DNA of 64,000 nucleotides from Desulfococcus sp041737845 (GTDB lineage Bacteria > Desulfobacterota > Desulfobacteria > Desulfobacterales > Desulfococcaceae): NCBI RefSeq assembly GCF_041737845.1, contig NZ_JBGSQX010000080.1, forward strand, positions 84,311 to 148,310. The letters are read 5' to 3'. The position numbers and the translations under genes were made by a program. How positions within the stretch are numbered: the first letter of the stretch is position 1; the number at the start of each line of letters is the position of its first letter. Below the pieces are notes generated by a model, which was not told where the DNA came from, did no database searches, and was given only the letters and a program-made list of their open reading frames with translations. Shown in pieces: positions 15,976 to 24,370 of this stretch.

Positions 15976-17370
15976 CTCCGTACTGATATTCAGCTTCTTC
16001 AGCCGATACCTAAGGGATCTCATATTGATCCCCAGCAATTCAGTGGCCTTCTGCTTGTTTCCGCCGCTGATATCGAGCGCTTCCGCGATGTATGATTTTT
16101 CCAGCTTGTTGAGTTCATCATCCAAGGATATCCCGTGGGAGACACTGGAAAGATCGATAAGCCCGCCCCTGTCGTTTTCGACCCCCTTCCGTTTGTGGAT
16201 GGAAAGGGCCAGGCTGTCCGGAAGGAGGATATTGGTGTTGGTGAGCGCCACGCTCCGCTCGAAAAGGTTTTCCAGCTCTCTGATATTCCCGGGAAAATCA
16301 TATTTTTGCAGGAGGTCTATGGCATAGGAGGAGACCTTGCTGATATCCTTGCCCATCTCCTTTGAATATTTCTCGAGAAAGTGCTGGGCCAGCAGTTTCA
16401 GGTCCTCCTTTCTTTCCCGAAGCGGCGGTACTCGGATTTCGATGACATTGAGCCGGTAAAACAGATCCTCCCGGAACCGCTTTGCAATAACCTCTTCCTC
16501 CAGATTCCGGTTGGTAGCGGAGATGATCCGGACATCGACATGGACGTCTTCGTTCCCCCCGACGGGTCTGATCATTTTTGTCTGAACGGCCCGCAGCAAT
16601 TTGACCTGGATCGGGATGCTGATCTCTCCGATCTCGTCCAGAAAGAGCGTGCCTCTGTGGGCGGTTTCGAAAAGCCCCTTTTTATCGCCGGTGGCGCCGG
16701 TGAAGGATCCTTTTTTGTGACCGAAGAGCTCGCTTTCCAGCAGGGTTTCAGGAATACCGCCGCAATTGACCGCCACGAAAGGCTGATCGGCGCGGCTGCT
16801 CTCCCGGTGAATCGCCCTCGCGATCAGCTCCTTTCCGGTTCCGCTCTCTCCCGTGACCATCACGTTGGTGACTGTCTGGGCGACCTGTCGGATCATTTCA
16901 TAAATGCGGAGCATCTTGGGGCTGTTTCCCATGATGAGGCCGAAGTGGAGGTTTTTCCGCAGGTCATCTCCCACAACCTTCTTTTCCCGTTCAAGCGTCC
17001 GCATCTCGAGCGCTCTCGCGATGGCCTGCCGCAATTCAGTGTTGTCAAAGGGTTTGGGCAGATAGTCGTAGGCCCCGTCGTTCATGGCCTGGACCGCTGT
17101 TTCGGCCGAGGCATACGCGGATATCATGATGACCACCGTATGTGGATTCCTGGCCTTGGCGGCCCTCAGGACATCGATGCCCGTCATGTCGCCCAGGCGG
17201 ATGTCGCAGAGCAGGAGATCGAAATCCCGTTTCTCGATCAATGCGATCGCCTCTTTTCCACTTCCGGCGGTGGATACCGCATACCCTTCTTTCTCCAACA
17301 TGAAATCAAGAAGCTCGCGCATGCTGATCTCATCATCGACGACCAATATATGGGTTTCCTTTTCCGCCAT
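15973..17370 (-). CDS. pilR: Sigma-54 response regulator PilR
   Basis: A 465-residue NtrC-family activator. Receiver domain: Asp12/Asp13, phosphoacceptor Asp56 in LLLCDIRLGD, Lys106. AAA+ domain: GESGTGKELIARAIH and the sigma-54 contact loop GSFTGA (Ser in place of the common Ala). A Fis-type helix-turn-helix ends the protein (GNKQKATELLGINMRSLRYRLKKL). The SLRYRLKKL ending is characteristic of PilR. The ATG at 17370 follows GGAG at the end of pyrC by a few bases; the open frame continues to 17409 but would overlap pyrC. No pilS-like kinase gene is adjacent; the upstream genes are pyrC and lepB. Confidence 0.92.
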   Translation of the reverse strand: MAEKETHILVVDDEISMRELLDFMLEKEGYAVSTAGSGKEAIALIEKRDFDLLLCDIRLGDMTGIDVLRAAKARNPHTVVIMISAYASAETAVQAMNDGAYDYLPKPFDNTELRQAIARALEMRTLEREKKVVGDDLRKNLHFGLIMGNSPKMLRIYEMIRQVAQTVTNVMVTGESGTGKELIARAIHRESSRADQPFVAVNCGGIPETLLESELFGHKKGSFTGATGDKKGLFETAHRGTLFLDEIGEISIPIQVKLLRAVQTKMIRPVGGNEDVHVDVRIISATNRNLEEEVIAKRFREDLFYRLNVIEIRVPPLRERKEDLKLLAQHFLEKYSKEMGKDISKVSSYAIDLLQKYDFPGNIRELENLFERSVALTNTNILLPDSLALSIHKRKGVENDRGGLIDLSSVSHGISLDDELNKLEKSYIAEALDISGGNKQKATELLGINMRSLRYRLKKLNISTE

Positions 17371-17377
17371 TCGCTTG

Positions 17378-18700
17378 TCACTCCGAAAGGGTTGGCACTT
17401 CAAAAACAATGTCCCCCGCGACCATGGTCATCACGGCCCGGCCTGTCACCATCCACTGATCAAAAGGCGTGTTGCGCCCTTTGGATTTGAATGCGGCGGC
17501 ATCGATCCGGTGCGCCGCACGGGGATCGATAAGGGTGATATCGGCGGGATTGCCTGCCGTCAGACGATTGTCAATGCCCAGGATCCGAGCGGGGTTGACG
17601 GCCATTTTTTCAATGAGCTGGGTCATGGAAAGGCATTGATCCCTGACCAGGCCGAGGCTGACGGCCAGGGAGGTTTCCAGACCCACGATGCCGTTCGGCG
17701 CATCCGCGAAATTCCTTGCTTTCTCCGCGGGCGTGTGGGGGGCATGATCCGTGGCGATGACATCGAGGGTGCCGTCGGACAGCCCCCGGCGAATCGCTTC
17801 CCGATCAAGATCGGTCCGTAACGGCGGATTCATTTTGGCATTCGTTCCGTATTTTAGAACATCCCTGTCGGTGAGGGTAAAATAGTGGGGCGCGGTCTCG
17901 GCGGTCACCGGGACCCCGCGGTCCTTGGCGTCCCGGATGGCCCGCACCGAACCGGCAGTGCTCACGTGGGCGATGTGAAGCCTTGCGCCGGTAAGCTCGG
18001 AAAGGGCGATATCCCGCATGACGCCGATGGTTTCGGCTGCACCGGGAATGCCCCTTACCCCCATTTGACGCGACACGTCCCCTTCGTTCATGGTGCCTCC
18101 GGCGGCCAGGTCAAGGTCTTCCGAATGGGAAATAACCAGAAGATTCAATTCCTTGGCACGCTCCATGGCCTGCCGCATCCGCAGGCTGTTCATCACCGGC
18201 ATGCCGTCATCTGAAACCGCGACGGCGCCGGCCGACCGAAGCTCCTCGTAATCGCAGAGAAACTCCCCTTTCAGTCCTTTGGTGATGGCGCCGACCGGGT
18301 ACACTCTCGTGCCGCCGTTGGCGCGGCTCTTCTTCACGACGAACGAGACAGTCTCCCTGCTGTCCGCCGCCGGATGGGTGTTGGGCATGGTGCAGACCGA
18401 GGTAAATCCGCCCCTGGCCGCCGCAGCCATGCCGGTCTCAAGGGTCTCTTTTTCCTCCTGGCCGGGTTCCCGGAAATGGACATGCATGTCGATCAGCCCG
18501 GGGACGACGATCCGCCCCGAAGCGTTTATCGTACGATCGGGGGCATGGTCAGGGGTGCTCCCGGATGTCTTGTGCGGCGGTGTCCGCTCACTAGTTTCCG
18601 GAAAGATGCCGATGATCTTTCCGCGGTCGACGAGGATATCGAATCTGCCGTCCAGAAGACCCGGGTCGATTACCCATCCGCCGTGGATCCATATTTTCAT
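17378..18700 (-). CDS. pyrC: Dihydroorotase
   Basis: Third step of pyrimidine synthesis, ring closure of carbamoyl aspartate. The 440-residue amidohydrolase has DMHVHFREPG (metal-binding HxH) at the end of strand 1, a conserved DDGMPV, HSED and HIAHVS His motifs and the catalytic Asp in IATDHAPH: a class I enzyme with intact residues. Of three nearby starts (TTG 18715, ATG 18706, ATG 18700) the last has GAAGGG at a 7-base spacing and begins MKIWIHGGWVIDP, normal for the family. pyrB is not adjacent. pilR starts 7 bases after its stop. Confidence 0.95.
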   Translation of the reverse strand: MKIWIHGGWVIDPGLLDGRFDILVDRGKIIGIFPETSERTPPHKTSGSTPDHAPDRTINASGRIVVPGLIDMHVHFREPGQEEKETLETGMAAAARGGFTSVCTMPNTHPAADSRETVSFVVKKSRANGGTRVYPVGAITKGLKGEFLCDYEELRSAGAVAVSDDGMPVMNSLRMRQAMERAKELNLLVISHSEDLDLAAGGTMNEGDVSRQMGVRGIPGAAETIGVMRDIALSELTGARLHIAHVSTAGSVRAIRDAKDRGVPVTAETAPHYFTLTDRDVLKYGTNAKMNPPLRTDLDREAIRRGLSDGTLDVIATDHAPHTPAEKARNFADAPNGIVGLETSLAVSLGLVRDQCLSMTQLIEKMAVNPARILGIDNRLTAGNPADITLIDPRAAHRIDAAAFKSKGRNTPFDQWMVTGRAVMTMVAGDIVFEVPTLSE

Positions 18701-18720
18701 GGGCATTCCCTTCAATCGGC

Positions 18721-18735
18721 CTTTTTACGGAACCG
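18721..18735 (-). repeat. CGGTTCCGTAAAAAG dispersed repeat, copy 1
   Basis: The minus strand reads CGGTTCCGTAAAAAG between lepB and pyrC. The same 15-mer occurs at 61209-61223 and a variant within 56452-56510. Confidence 0.5.
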
Positions 18736-18742
18736 CTAAAAG

Positions 18743-19372
18743 TTATTTCAGGAAGTCGCCGATCCTGGACCACCTGACCCCAAAATTCTCTTTATCCCAG
18801 GACCAATAAATAATGAACGCCTTGCCTTTGACGGCTTTCAAATCGACGAACCCCCAGAACCTGGAGTCATAGCTGTGGTCCCGGTTATCCCCCATGACAA
18901 AAAGAGAATTTGGCAGAACGGTTATCGGCCCGAAATTGTCTCTCGGCTGCACCCCTTTGGGAATTGCCACGGGGTCGGTAAAAATGGCCTGTTTGTAATC
19001 GACGGGCGCGCCGTTGACAAATAAGTGCTTGTTCCGGATTTCAATGGTATCGCCTTCTACACCGACCACCCGCTTGATAAAATCCTTGTCCGGGTCCTCC
19101 GGGAATTTGAATACGACAATATCCCCGCGCTCGGGGTTGCTGACAGGGACAAGGGTCATGTCGGTGAACGGCACCTTGATTCCGTATATAAACTTGTTCA
19201 CCAGGATGTGGTCGCCGATTTTCAGGGTCTCTTTCATGGAGCCCGACGGGATTTTAAATGCCTGAACAACAAAGGTGCGAATAAACAGCGCCAGCACGAT
19301 GGCGATGAGGATCGCCTCGACATTCTCCCTCAGGCTGCTTTTCGGGGTGATCTTTTCATTTTCGGTAGCCAT
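18743..19372 (-). CDS. lepB: Signal peptidase I
   Basis: Inner-membrane protease that cleaves Sec and Tat signal peptides on the periplasmic side. In 209 residues there is one membrane segment (about 20-38), the catalytic Ser45 in PSGSMKETL, the catalytic Lys100 in FIKRVVGVEGD and the family box GDNRDHSYDSRFWG. A TTG at 19393 would lengthen the N-terminus by seven residues; the ATG at 19372 is preferred, although neither has a strong ribosome site. It is the first of a lepB-pyrC-pilR run on the minus strand. Confidence 0.94.
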   Translation of the reverse strand: MATENEKITPKSSLRENVEAILIAIVLALFIRTFVVQAFKIPSGSMKETLKIGDHILVNKFIYGIKVPFTDMTLVPVSNPERGDIVVFKFPEDPDKDFIKRVVGVEGDTIEIRNKHLFVNGAPVDYKQAIFTDPVAIPKGVQPRDNFGPITVLPNSLFVMGDNRDHSYDSRFWGFVDLKAVKGKAFIIYWSWDKENFGVRWSRIGDFLK

Positions 19373-19596
19373 TGGCGTGATCTTGGAATTCAATTGAATT
19401 CACAATCCTTTCTGATCTGGTGGGAACTCGTCTATCGCTGCGGCGAACTATCCTCACGCACTTCCATGTCAAGATGCCGGCCGGCGTCAGACATCCGCCG
19501 CGTAATTCGGGCACCCTGATGCCGGAAATCCATCCCGGGAAGCATGCGTCATGGACGCTTCAGTAGGCGATATCCTTTTAATACATTTATTTTTAT

Positions 19597-20760
19597 CTAT
19601 AATTCCAACAGGTTTTTGTCAAGATATTGTTCGGTATGGAGTCGGATGATCTCCAGGAGCAATTCCGTCATCCCCACCATATCCTCAAGGGCCACCGACT
19701 CGCGCACGGTATGCATGTCTTTCATCCCCGTGCCCAGCACACCGGTAACAATCCCCCTGTCGAAAAATATATTGGCATCGGCCCCGCCTCCGGTCATCTG
19801 GGGTTCCAGGACCCTTCCCAGGTTTGCTGCGGCCTTCCGCGCGGTTGCGACAACCGGATGGTCCGGAGCGATGGCGGTTGCCGGGAAGTCGTGGTGGATA
19901 TCAAACTCCACTCTCGGCAAGGGATCATCGTCGGCGGTTTTTGCCGCGCGGACGGCATCCTCGAAGGTTTTGACGATCTTTTCCGTCATCTGTTCCAGTT
20001 TATCGGTGTCGTGGCTTCTCACCTCGCCCCGAAGCGTAACCCGGTCCGGCACGATATTGGTGGCGGTTCCCCCCTCTATCGTGCCGATATTACATGTCGT
20101 TTCTTCGTCGATCCGCCCCAGGTCCAATCGCGCGATCGCCTTGCTCGCCAGAAGAATAGCGTTGATGCCCTTCTCGGGCGCCGCGCCGGCATGGGCATCC
20201 TTGCCGTGAACCCTGATTTCAAAACGATTGGCAGCGGGGGCCCGGGTAACGATACCTTCAATGCTGGAGGCATCCAGCGCATATCCGTGCTTTGCGGTAA
20301 TGCATTCGAAATTCAGATGTTTTGCCCCCATCAGCCCGATTTCCTCGCATACGGTGAGAACCACCTCGAGAGGACCGTGCGGCAAGCCTCCCTCCTGGAT
20401 GATCCGTATCGTTTCGATAATGATGGCAATAGCGCTTTTGTCATCCGCCCCCAGGATGGTCCTGCCGTCGCTTCTGAAAACACCGTCTTCAAAAATGGGC
20501 ACCACCCCCCGGCCAGGCTCAACCGTATCCATGTGGGCATTCAGCATCAGCGTCGGAACGTCGGCGTGCCCATCAAAACGCGCAATGAGGTTTCCCGCGT
20601 TTCCTCCCACGGCCGATGCTGCACCGTCAACCCGGATATCCGCCCCCATGGATGCCAGAAGCGTCTGAAGGTGCTTCGATATTTCAGATTCTTCCCTTGA
20701 CACACTGTCGATGCCCACGAGAAACATGAACATATCCGCCAATCTTTTCCGGTTGACCAC
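19597..20760 (-). CDS. M20-family peptidase, peptidase T-like
   Basis: A zinc-dependent exopeptidase of 387-393 residues. Metal ligands are seen in NAHMDTVEPG (His and Asp), GADDKSA (bridging Asp) and VCEEIGLMGA (catalytic Glu pair), with a dimerisation domain in the middle. Best relatives are the PepT-like tripeptidases of the M20/M25/M40 group. The frame opens at an ATG at 20778, but AAAAGGAG lies just inside it and points to the GTG at 20758-20760 with a 7-base spacing. It is transcribed away from selC, whose gene begins about 90 bases upstream. Confidence 0.88.
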   Translation of the reverse strand: MVNRKRLADMFMFLVGIDSVSREESEISKHLQTLLASMGADIRVDGAASAVGGNAGNLIARFDGHADVPTLMLNAHMDTVEPGRGVVPIFEDGVFRSDGRTILGADDKSAIAIIIETIRIIQEGGLPHGPLEVVLTVCEEIGLMGAKHLNFECITAKHGYALDASSIEGIVTRAPAANRFEIRVHGKDAHAGAAPEKGINAILLASKAIARLDLGRIDEETTCNIGTIEGGTATNIVPDRVTLRGEVRSHDTDKLEQMTEKIVKTFEDAVRAAKTADDDPLPRVEFDIHHDFPATAIAPDHPVVATARKAAANLGRVLEPQMTGGGADANIFFDRGIVTGVLGTGMKDMHTVRESVALEDMVGMTELLLEIIRLHTEQYLDKNLLEL

Positions 20761-20848
20761 GGATCGACTCCTTTTCATAAATCTATTGACAAAAGATAAT
20801 TTCGGGCTAAGATATCCGCGCTTCGATCATTTCTGATGGTTTTAAATT

Positions 20849-20946
20849 GGGAGTGCACAGCTCACTGGTGGGGCTCCCGGACTTCAAATCCGGTGTGGGG
20901 CGCTAAAACCGTCCCGGGTGGGTTCGATTCCCATGCACTTCCGCCA
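20849..20946 (+). tRNA. selC: tRNA-Sec (anticodon TCA)
   Basis: A long tRNA of 98 nt including encoded CCA. The 8-bp acceptor GGGAGTGC pairs with GCACTTCC (one G-T), the anticodon loop CTTCAAA reads UGA, the variable arm is very long (GTGTGGGGCGCTAAAACCGTCCC) and the T-loop is GGTTCGATTCC. These are the hallmarks of the selenocysteine tRNA, so this genome decodes UGA as Sec in some genes. No selA, selB, selD or interrupted selenoprotein frame was recognised in the window. Confidence 0.96.
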
Positions 20947-21030
20947 TCTGAATTGAAAAAAATATATTCATCAGATACATCCAGTCATGAAAATCACCGC
21001 CGTAAAAGCCATGACAGAACGAGCGTCGCG

Positions 21031-21237
21031 TCACCCTCTCGTCTTCATGATCACCCAGTAGATCAGCGGCATCAGCAAGGCGAGTACGATGATCACCCCC
21101 GGTATCGTCAGATAGGGTTTATAGCGCGGTTCATGATTCGCCCGCGACTTGCGGACCTCCGCCATAAACCAGTTGCCCAGCATGACGGCCGCCGCCAGGA
21201 CGGCAACGAACCTGAGAATTTCAAACACTTTTTCCAT
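21031..21237 (-). CDS. Small two-helix membrane protein
   Basis: A 68-residue protein with two hydrophobic helices (about residues 6-24 and 43-64) separated by a basic loop RKSRANHEPRYKPY. The predicted topology and length are typical of small conserved inner-membrane proteins of Desulfobacterales, but I do not recognise a named family. It ends about 85 bases downstream of selC on the opposite strand. Coding status rests on composition and membrane pattern. Confidence 0.55.
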   Translation of the reverse strand: MEKVFEILRFVAVLAAAVMLGNWFMAEVRKSRANHEPRYKPYLTIPGVIIVLALLMPLIYWVIMKTRG

Positions 21238-21603
21238 TCAATGCGACCATCCTGTATGATGTTCCGGTATGATGCTCCGGCTGTGATGCCCCCACCCTGT
21301 CGAGTTTTTATGGCGTCGAATTGGGCGCCTGGTATCCTTATCAAAAAACGTCTCATTTTTAAACCATTTTAACAGACGGCAAAAAGGAAATTCCTGCGTC
21401 CCGGTCTCGGGCGGAACTGCTTCGTGACCGACATCTTGATCAAATCGACGCCAGATGCTATAAACCTGAGGCGAATTCAGCGGGGTTGTCCGCGATCTCC
21501 ATCTCGTCGGCTTTCCTCACTCTGCCTTGTCAAGCGCAGTGTCTGAGGGTTTTCCGGCAGGATATGGGCATTGGATTTTATCCGTCATTGAGAGGTTCAC
21601 TGC
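21238..21603. other. Intergenic region, nothing recognised
   Basis: About 365 bases between divergent small genes. No coding frame, hairpin terminator or promoter pair stands out. Confidence 0.4.
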
Positions 21604-22029
21604 ATGCCGCAAATTAATTTCGAACAGATTTTTTCATCCGATCATCTATCCGCAATATTCCCGAACCATCGCGCGGACGATTTTTTCGAGGCGCTTTTCG
21701 GCGATACGGAAGACGGCGCATACGATATTGCACTGGCCTTCAAAAAGGCGGCTTCCAATGAATTGACGTTCGAATTTCGATTGAAGCGGCGCCCCGGCAA
21801 ATGCCTCGCCTGCAACCTGACGTATGGACTGCCGCAGGTGTTCTCCCGTCATCCTGTGATTGATATCGGCGGCATTGTGAACAAAGTGGACCACCTGCTC
21901 AACGGCCAGGCGCAATGCGGGGAATGGCGCCTGGGATCGACGCAGGAAATCTCGAGGGATCTGCATGTGATCCCCCTGGTCATCGCTTTTCGGAATCATC
22001 GAAACACCCCGGGCGGGACAGCGCCGTAG
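21604..22029 (+). CDS. Conserved-looking protein of unknown function
   Basis: A 141-residue soluble protein, not recognised by function. It begins MPQINFEQIFSSDHLSAIF, has an acidic N-terminal half, a KCLACNLTYGLPQVFSRHP segment with a CxxC around residue 65, and a C-terminal half with a single further Cys (QAQCGEW). The start has GAGG 8 bases upstream. The CxxC with only one additional Cys is too sparse for a classic zinc ribbon but could take part in metal or redox chemistry. It precedes the VOC-family gene by about 65 bases on the same strand. Confidence 0.65.
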   Translation: MPQINFEQIFSSDHLSAIFPNHRADDFFEALFGDTEDGAYDIALAFKKAASNELTFEFRLKRRPGKCLACNLTYGLPQVFSRHPVIDIGGIVNKVDHLLNGQAQCGEWRLGSTQEISRDLHVIPLVIAFRNHRNTPGGTAP

Positions 22030-22093
22030 CAGTTGTTCCTAAAAGTTTGCACCCTCAACAATCCGAAAAAGGAGATCTCTTCCACACAGCATC

Positions 22094-22669
22094 ATGAATT
22101 ACACCGGCATCAACCATCTCGCCCTGGCCACCGCGGATATGGAACAAACCATCCGCTTCTGGCGCGACCTCCTGGGGATGCGACTGATCATCGGCACCGG
22201 ACGGCCGGGATATCGCCAGTACTTTTTCGAAATCTCACCGCACGATACGATCGCTTTTTTCGAGTGGCCCGATGTCCGGCCGATTGCGGAGAAAGATCAC
22301 GGCGTTCCGGCAAAAGGGCCGTTCGCGTTCGACCATGTCTCGCTGGGCGTGGAGACCGATGAGGACCTGTGGCGGGTGAAAGACACGCTCGAAGCGGCCG
22401 GAGTGTGGGTGTCGGAAGTCGTGGATCATGGGTTCATCCATTCCGTCTATGCTTTCGACCCCAATCATATTCCCATTGAATTCAGCGCGCCCGCGGCAGG
22501 CATCGACTGCCGCAAACGGCCGGTCATGACAGACATCTCCCCCACGCCGGCTGCCCGGGAGGGGGATGCCCCGCAGCCCGGCGTCTGGCCTCCGGTCACG
22601 CATCGGACGCCAAACACCGAGAAAAAAATTTATCCCGGCGAGGGAGATTCCTTTATCAAGACCCGATAG
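22094..22669 (+). CDS. VOC-superfamily (glyoxalase/dioxygenase-like) protein
   Basis: A 191-residue protein whose first 135 residues form a vicinal-oxygen-chelate fold: GINHLALATADMEQTIRFWRDLLGM at the start, FDHVSLGVETDEDLW in the second half and DPNHIPIEFS at the end. His in INHLAL and HVSLG and Glu in PIEFS are the usual metal ligands. Residues from about 137 form a Pro-rich tail of unknown use. A specific substrate cannot be assigned. Convergent with the DEAD-box helicase gene. Confidence 0.85.
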   Translation: MNYTGINHLALATADMEQTIRFWRDLLGMRLIIGTGRPGYRQYFFEISPHDTIAFFEWPDVRPIAEKDHGVPAKGPFAFDHVSLGVETDEDLWRVKDTLEAAGVWVSEVVDHGFIHSVYAFDPNHIPIEFSAPAAGIDCRKRPVMTDISPTPAAREGDAPQPGVWPPVTHRTPNTEKKIYPGEGDSFIKTR

Positions 22670-22688
22670 TGCCCATGCTCCCCGGGAA

Positions 22689-24281
22689 TTACTGCTGCGA
22701 GGTTCTCTTCGGCCTGGGCCGCGAACGCCTGCCTCCCTGGCTTCGTCCGGGGGGCTGCTTTCGCCGGTCTCCCCCTTCTTTTCCTTTTCCCCTCGGTGCT
22801 TCGGGCAGCTTCAGCCAATCGTCCTCCGGCTGCGTGCAGGCAAGCTTGTGACCGATGAACCCTTCAATGTCGGGAATGTAAAATGAATCGTCTTCGCAGG
22901 CGAAGCTCACGGACGTACCCGTCGCACCGGCCCTGCCCGTCCGGCCGATCCGGTGGACATAGTTCTCCGGTTCATGGGGCATCGCGAAATTGATGACATG
23001 GCTGATGGCGTCGATATGGAGCCCCCTGCCCGCCACATCGGTCGCCACGAGGACGCGGATGTTGCCCGACCTGAAATTTTCGAGGGTGCTGAGCCGCTTT
23101 TTCTGGGGCACCTCGCCGGATATCACCTCGCAGTTGATGCCGTAGCGGTTGAGAAAATCGGCCACCCGCTGGGTCTCGTCCCTGCGGTTGCAGAAAATGA
23201 TCACCCGCTTCAGGTTCTGGCGCTCGATGATGTTGTAAAGGAGCGCAGGCTTCTGCCGGGTGGTCACCAGATAAACAAGCTGCTCGACGGAAGCCACCTC
23301 GACCTGCTCCGGTTCAACCTCCACAACCAGGGGATCGCGCGTCCACTCGGACGACAGGCGCTCGACCTCTCCGGTGATGGTGGCGCTGAAGAGCAAGGTC
23401 TGCCGCTTGTCTTTGTAGGGCGTCTTTCGGACGATCCGGCGCACCTGGGGGATGAACCCCATATCCAGCATCCGGTCCGCTTCGTCGATCACCAGAATCT
23501 CGAGCTTGTCCAGATGCACATCCTCATACTGACAGTAATCAATCAGGCGTCCGGGGGTGGCGACGATGATGTCGACCACCTGCTCGGTCAGTTCCCGCCG
23601 CTGCTTTTGATAGTCCATGCCGCCGAAGATGGATACGATGGTGCACGGATAATATTTCGCAAGAAGCCTGGCCTCCTCCGCGATCTGAATGACCAATTCC
23701 CGGGTGGGGGCGAGAATCAAAGCCCGGGGCGTTCCCCATGCACGGCTGCCCTCGATGGGCTTTTTGATGAAGGTGGCCAGCATGGTAATCAGAAAGGCCG
23801 CGGTTTTCCCCGTACCGGTCTGGGCCTGGCCTGATGCGTCCCTGCCTGCGAGGGTCCCCGGCATGATCTCAGCCTGAATCGGAGAGCAATATTGAAATCC
23901 CAGGTCCGCCACTGCGTGCAGGATCTCCCCGGGAAGATCCAGATCGTGGAACCGTGCTTTATCCTCCGCAACGGGGATGTCATAAGATGAAATGTCCCAC
24001 TCCTGGTGGGAGGCGATCAGCACATCCTCCGGCGCAGCCTCCTCCGGTGCCTGCGCATCATTTTTTCGGGGCTTCCCCCGTTTTGAGCGCCGCCGTTTCC
24101 GTTTCGATGCCTCGGCCTGTTCCGTGTCGAGGGTGCGGGCGGACTCAGCATCCGGATCGCCAAATGCAGGAGACCGCTCCGAAATGGGTTTCTCCTGGCT
24201 GTCGGCGTCCTTTTTTCTTTCCGCTTTCCGGAGCCCCTTCAGCTTGTTTCGAATATTGTTGAATAACGTTTTAACTATCAA
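22689..24281 (-). CDS. DEAD-box RNA helicase, RhlB-like
   Basis: An ATP-dependent RNA helicase of 530 residues. The core holds the Q motif (GFQYCSPIQAEIMP), Walker A AQTGTGKT at 154-161, PTRELVIQIAEE, DEAD at 266-269, SAT at 299-301 and HRIGRTGRAG in the second RecA domain. About 100 charged residues (KRKRRRSKRGKPRKN) precede the core and a basic Arg/Lys-rich tail of about 35 residues ends it; both are likely RNA-binding. The core is closest to RhlB among the E. coli paralogues, so a role in RNA decay or ribosome assembly is likely. Confidence 0.92.
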   Translation of the reverse strand: MIVKTLFNNIRNKLKGLRKAERKKDADSQEKPISERSPAFGDPDAESARTLDTEQAEASKRKRRRSKRGKPRKNDAQAPEEAAPEDVLIASHQEWDISSYDIPVAEDKARFHDLDLPGEILHAVADLGFQYCSPIQAEIMPGTLAGRDASGQAQTGTGKTAAFLITMLATFIKKPIEGSRAWGTPRALILAPTRELVIQIAEEARLLAKYYPCTIVSIFGGMDYQKQRRELTEQVVDIIVATPGRLIDYCQYEDVHLDKLEILVIDEADRMLDMGFIPQVRRIVRKTPYKDKRQTLLFSATITGEVERLSSEWTRDPLVVEVEPEQVEVASVEQLVYLVTTRQKPALLYNIIERQNLKRVIIFCNRRDETQRVADFLNRYGINCEVISGEVPQKKRLSTLENFRSGNIRVLVATDVAGRGLHIDAISHVINFAMPHEPENYVHRIGRTGRAGATGTSVSFACEDDSFYIPDIEGFIGHKLACTQPEDDWLKLPEAPRGKGKEGGDRRKQPPGRSQGGRRSRPRPKRTSQQ

Positions 24282-24340
24282 ATGTTTCGCTCTCTCTTTC
24301 TGATTTTCGTGTTCCGGCAGACGGGAAAAGGGTCACAACC

Positions 24341-24360
24341 TGCAGTCTTCAGCCTTTCCC
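24341..24360 (-). repeat. GGCTGAAG-type short repeat after the hydrolase gene
   Basis: On the minus strand GGGAAAGGCTGAAGACTGCA lies about 10 bases past the stop of the alpha/beta hydrolase gene. It shares GGCTGAAGAC with the copy at the pilR stop. Confidence 0.45.
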
Positions 24361-24370
24361 CTGGAACAGC

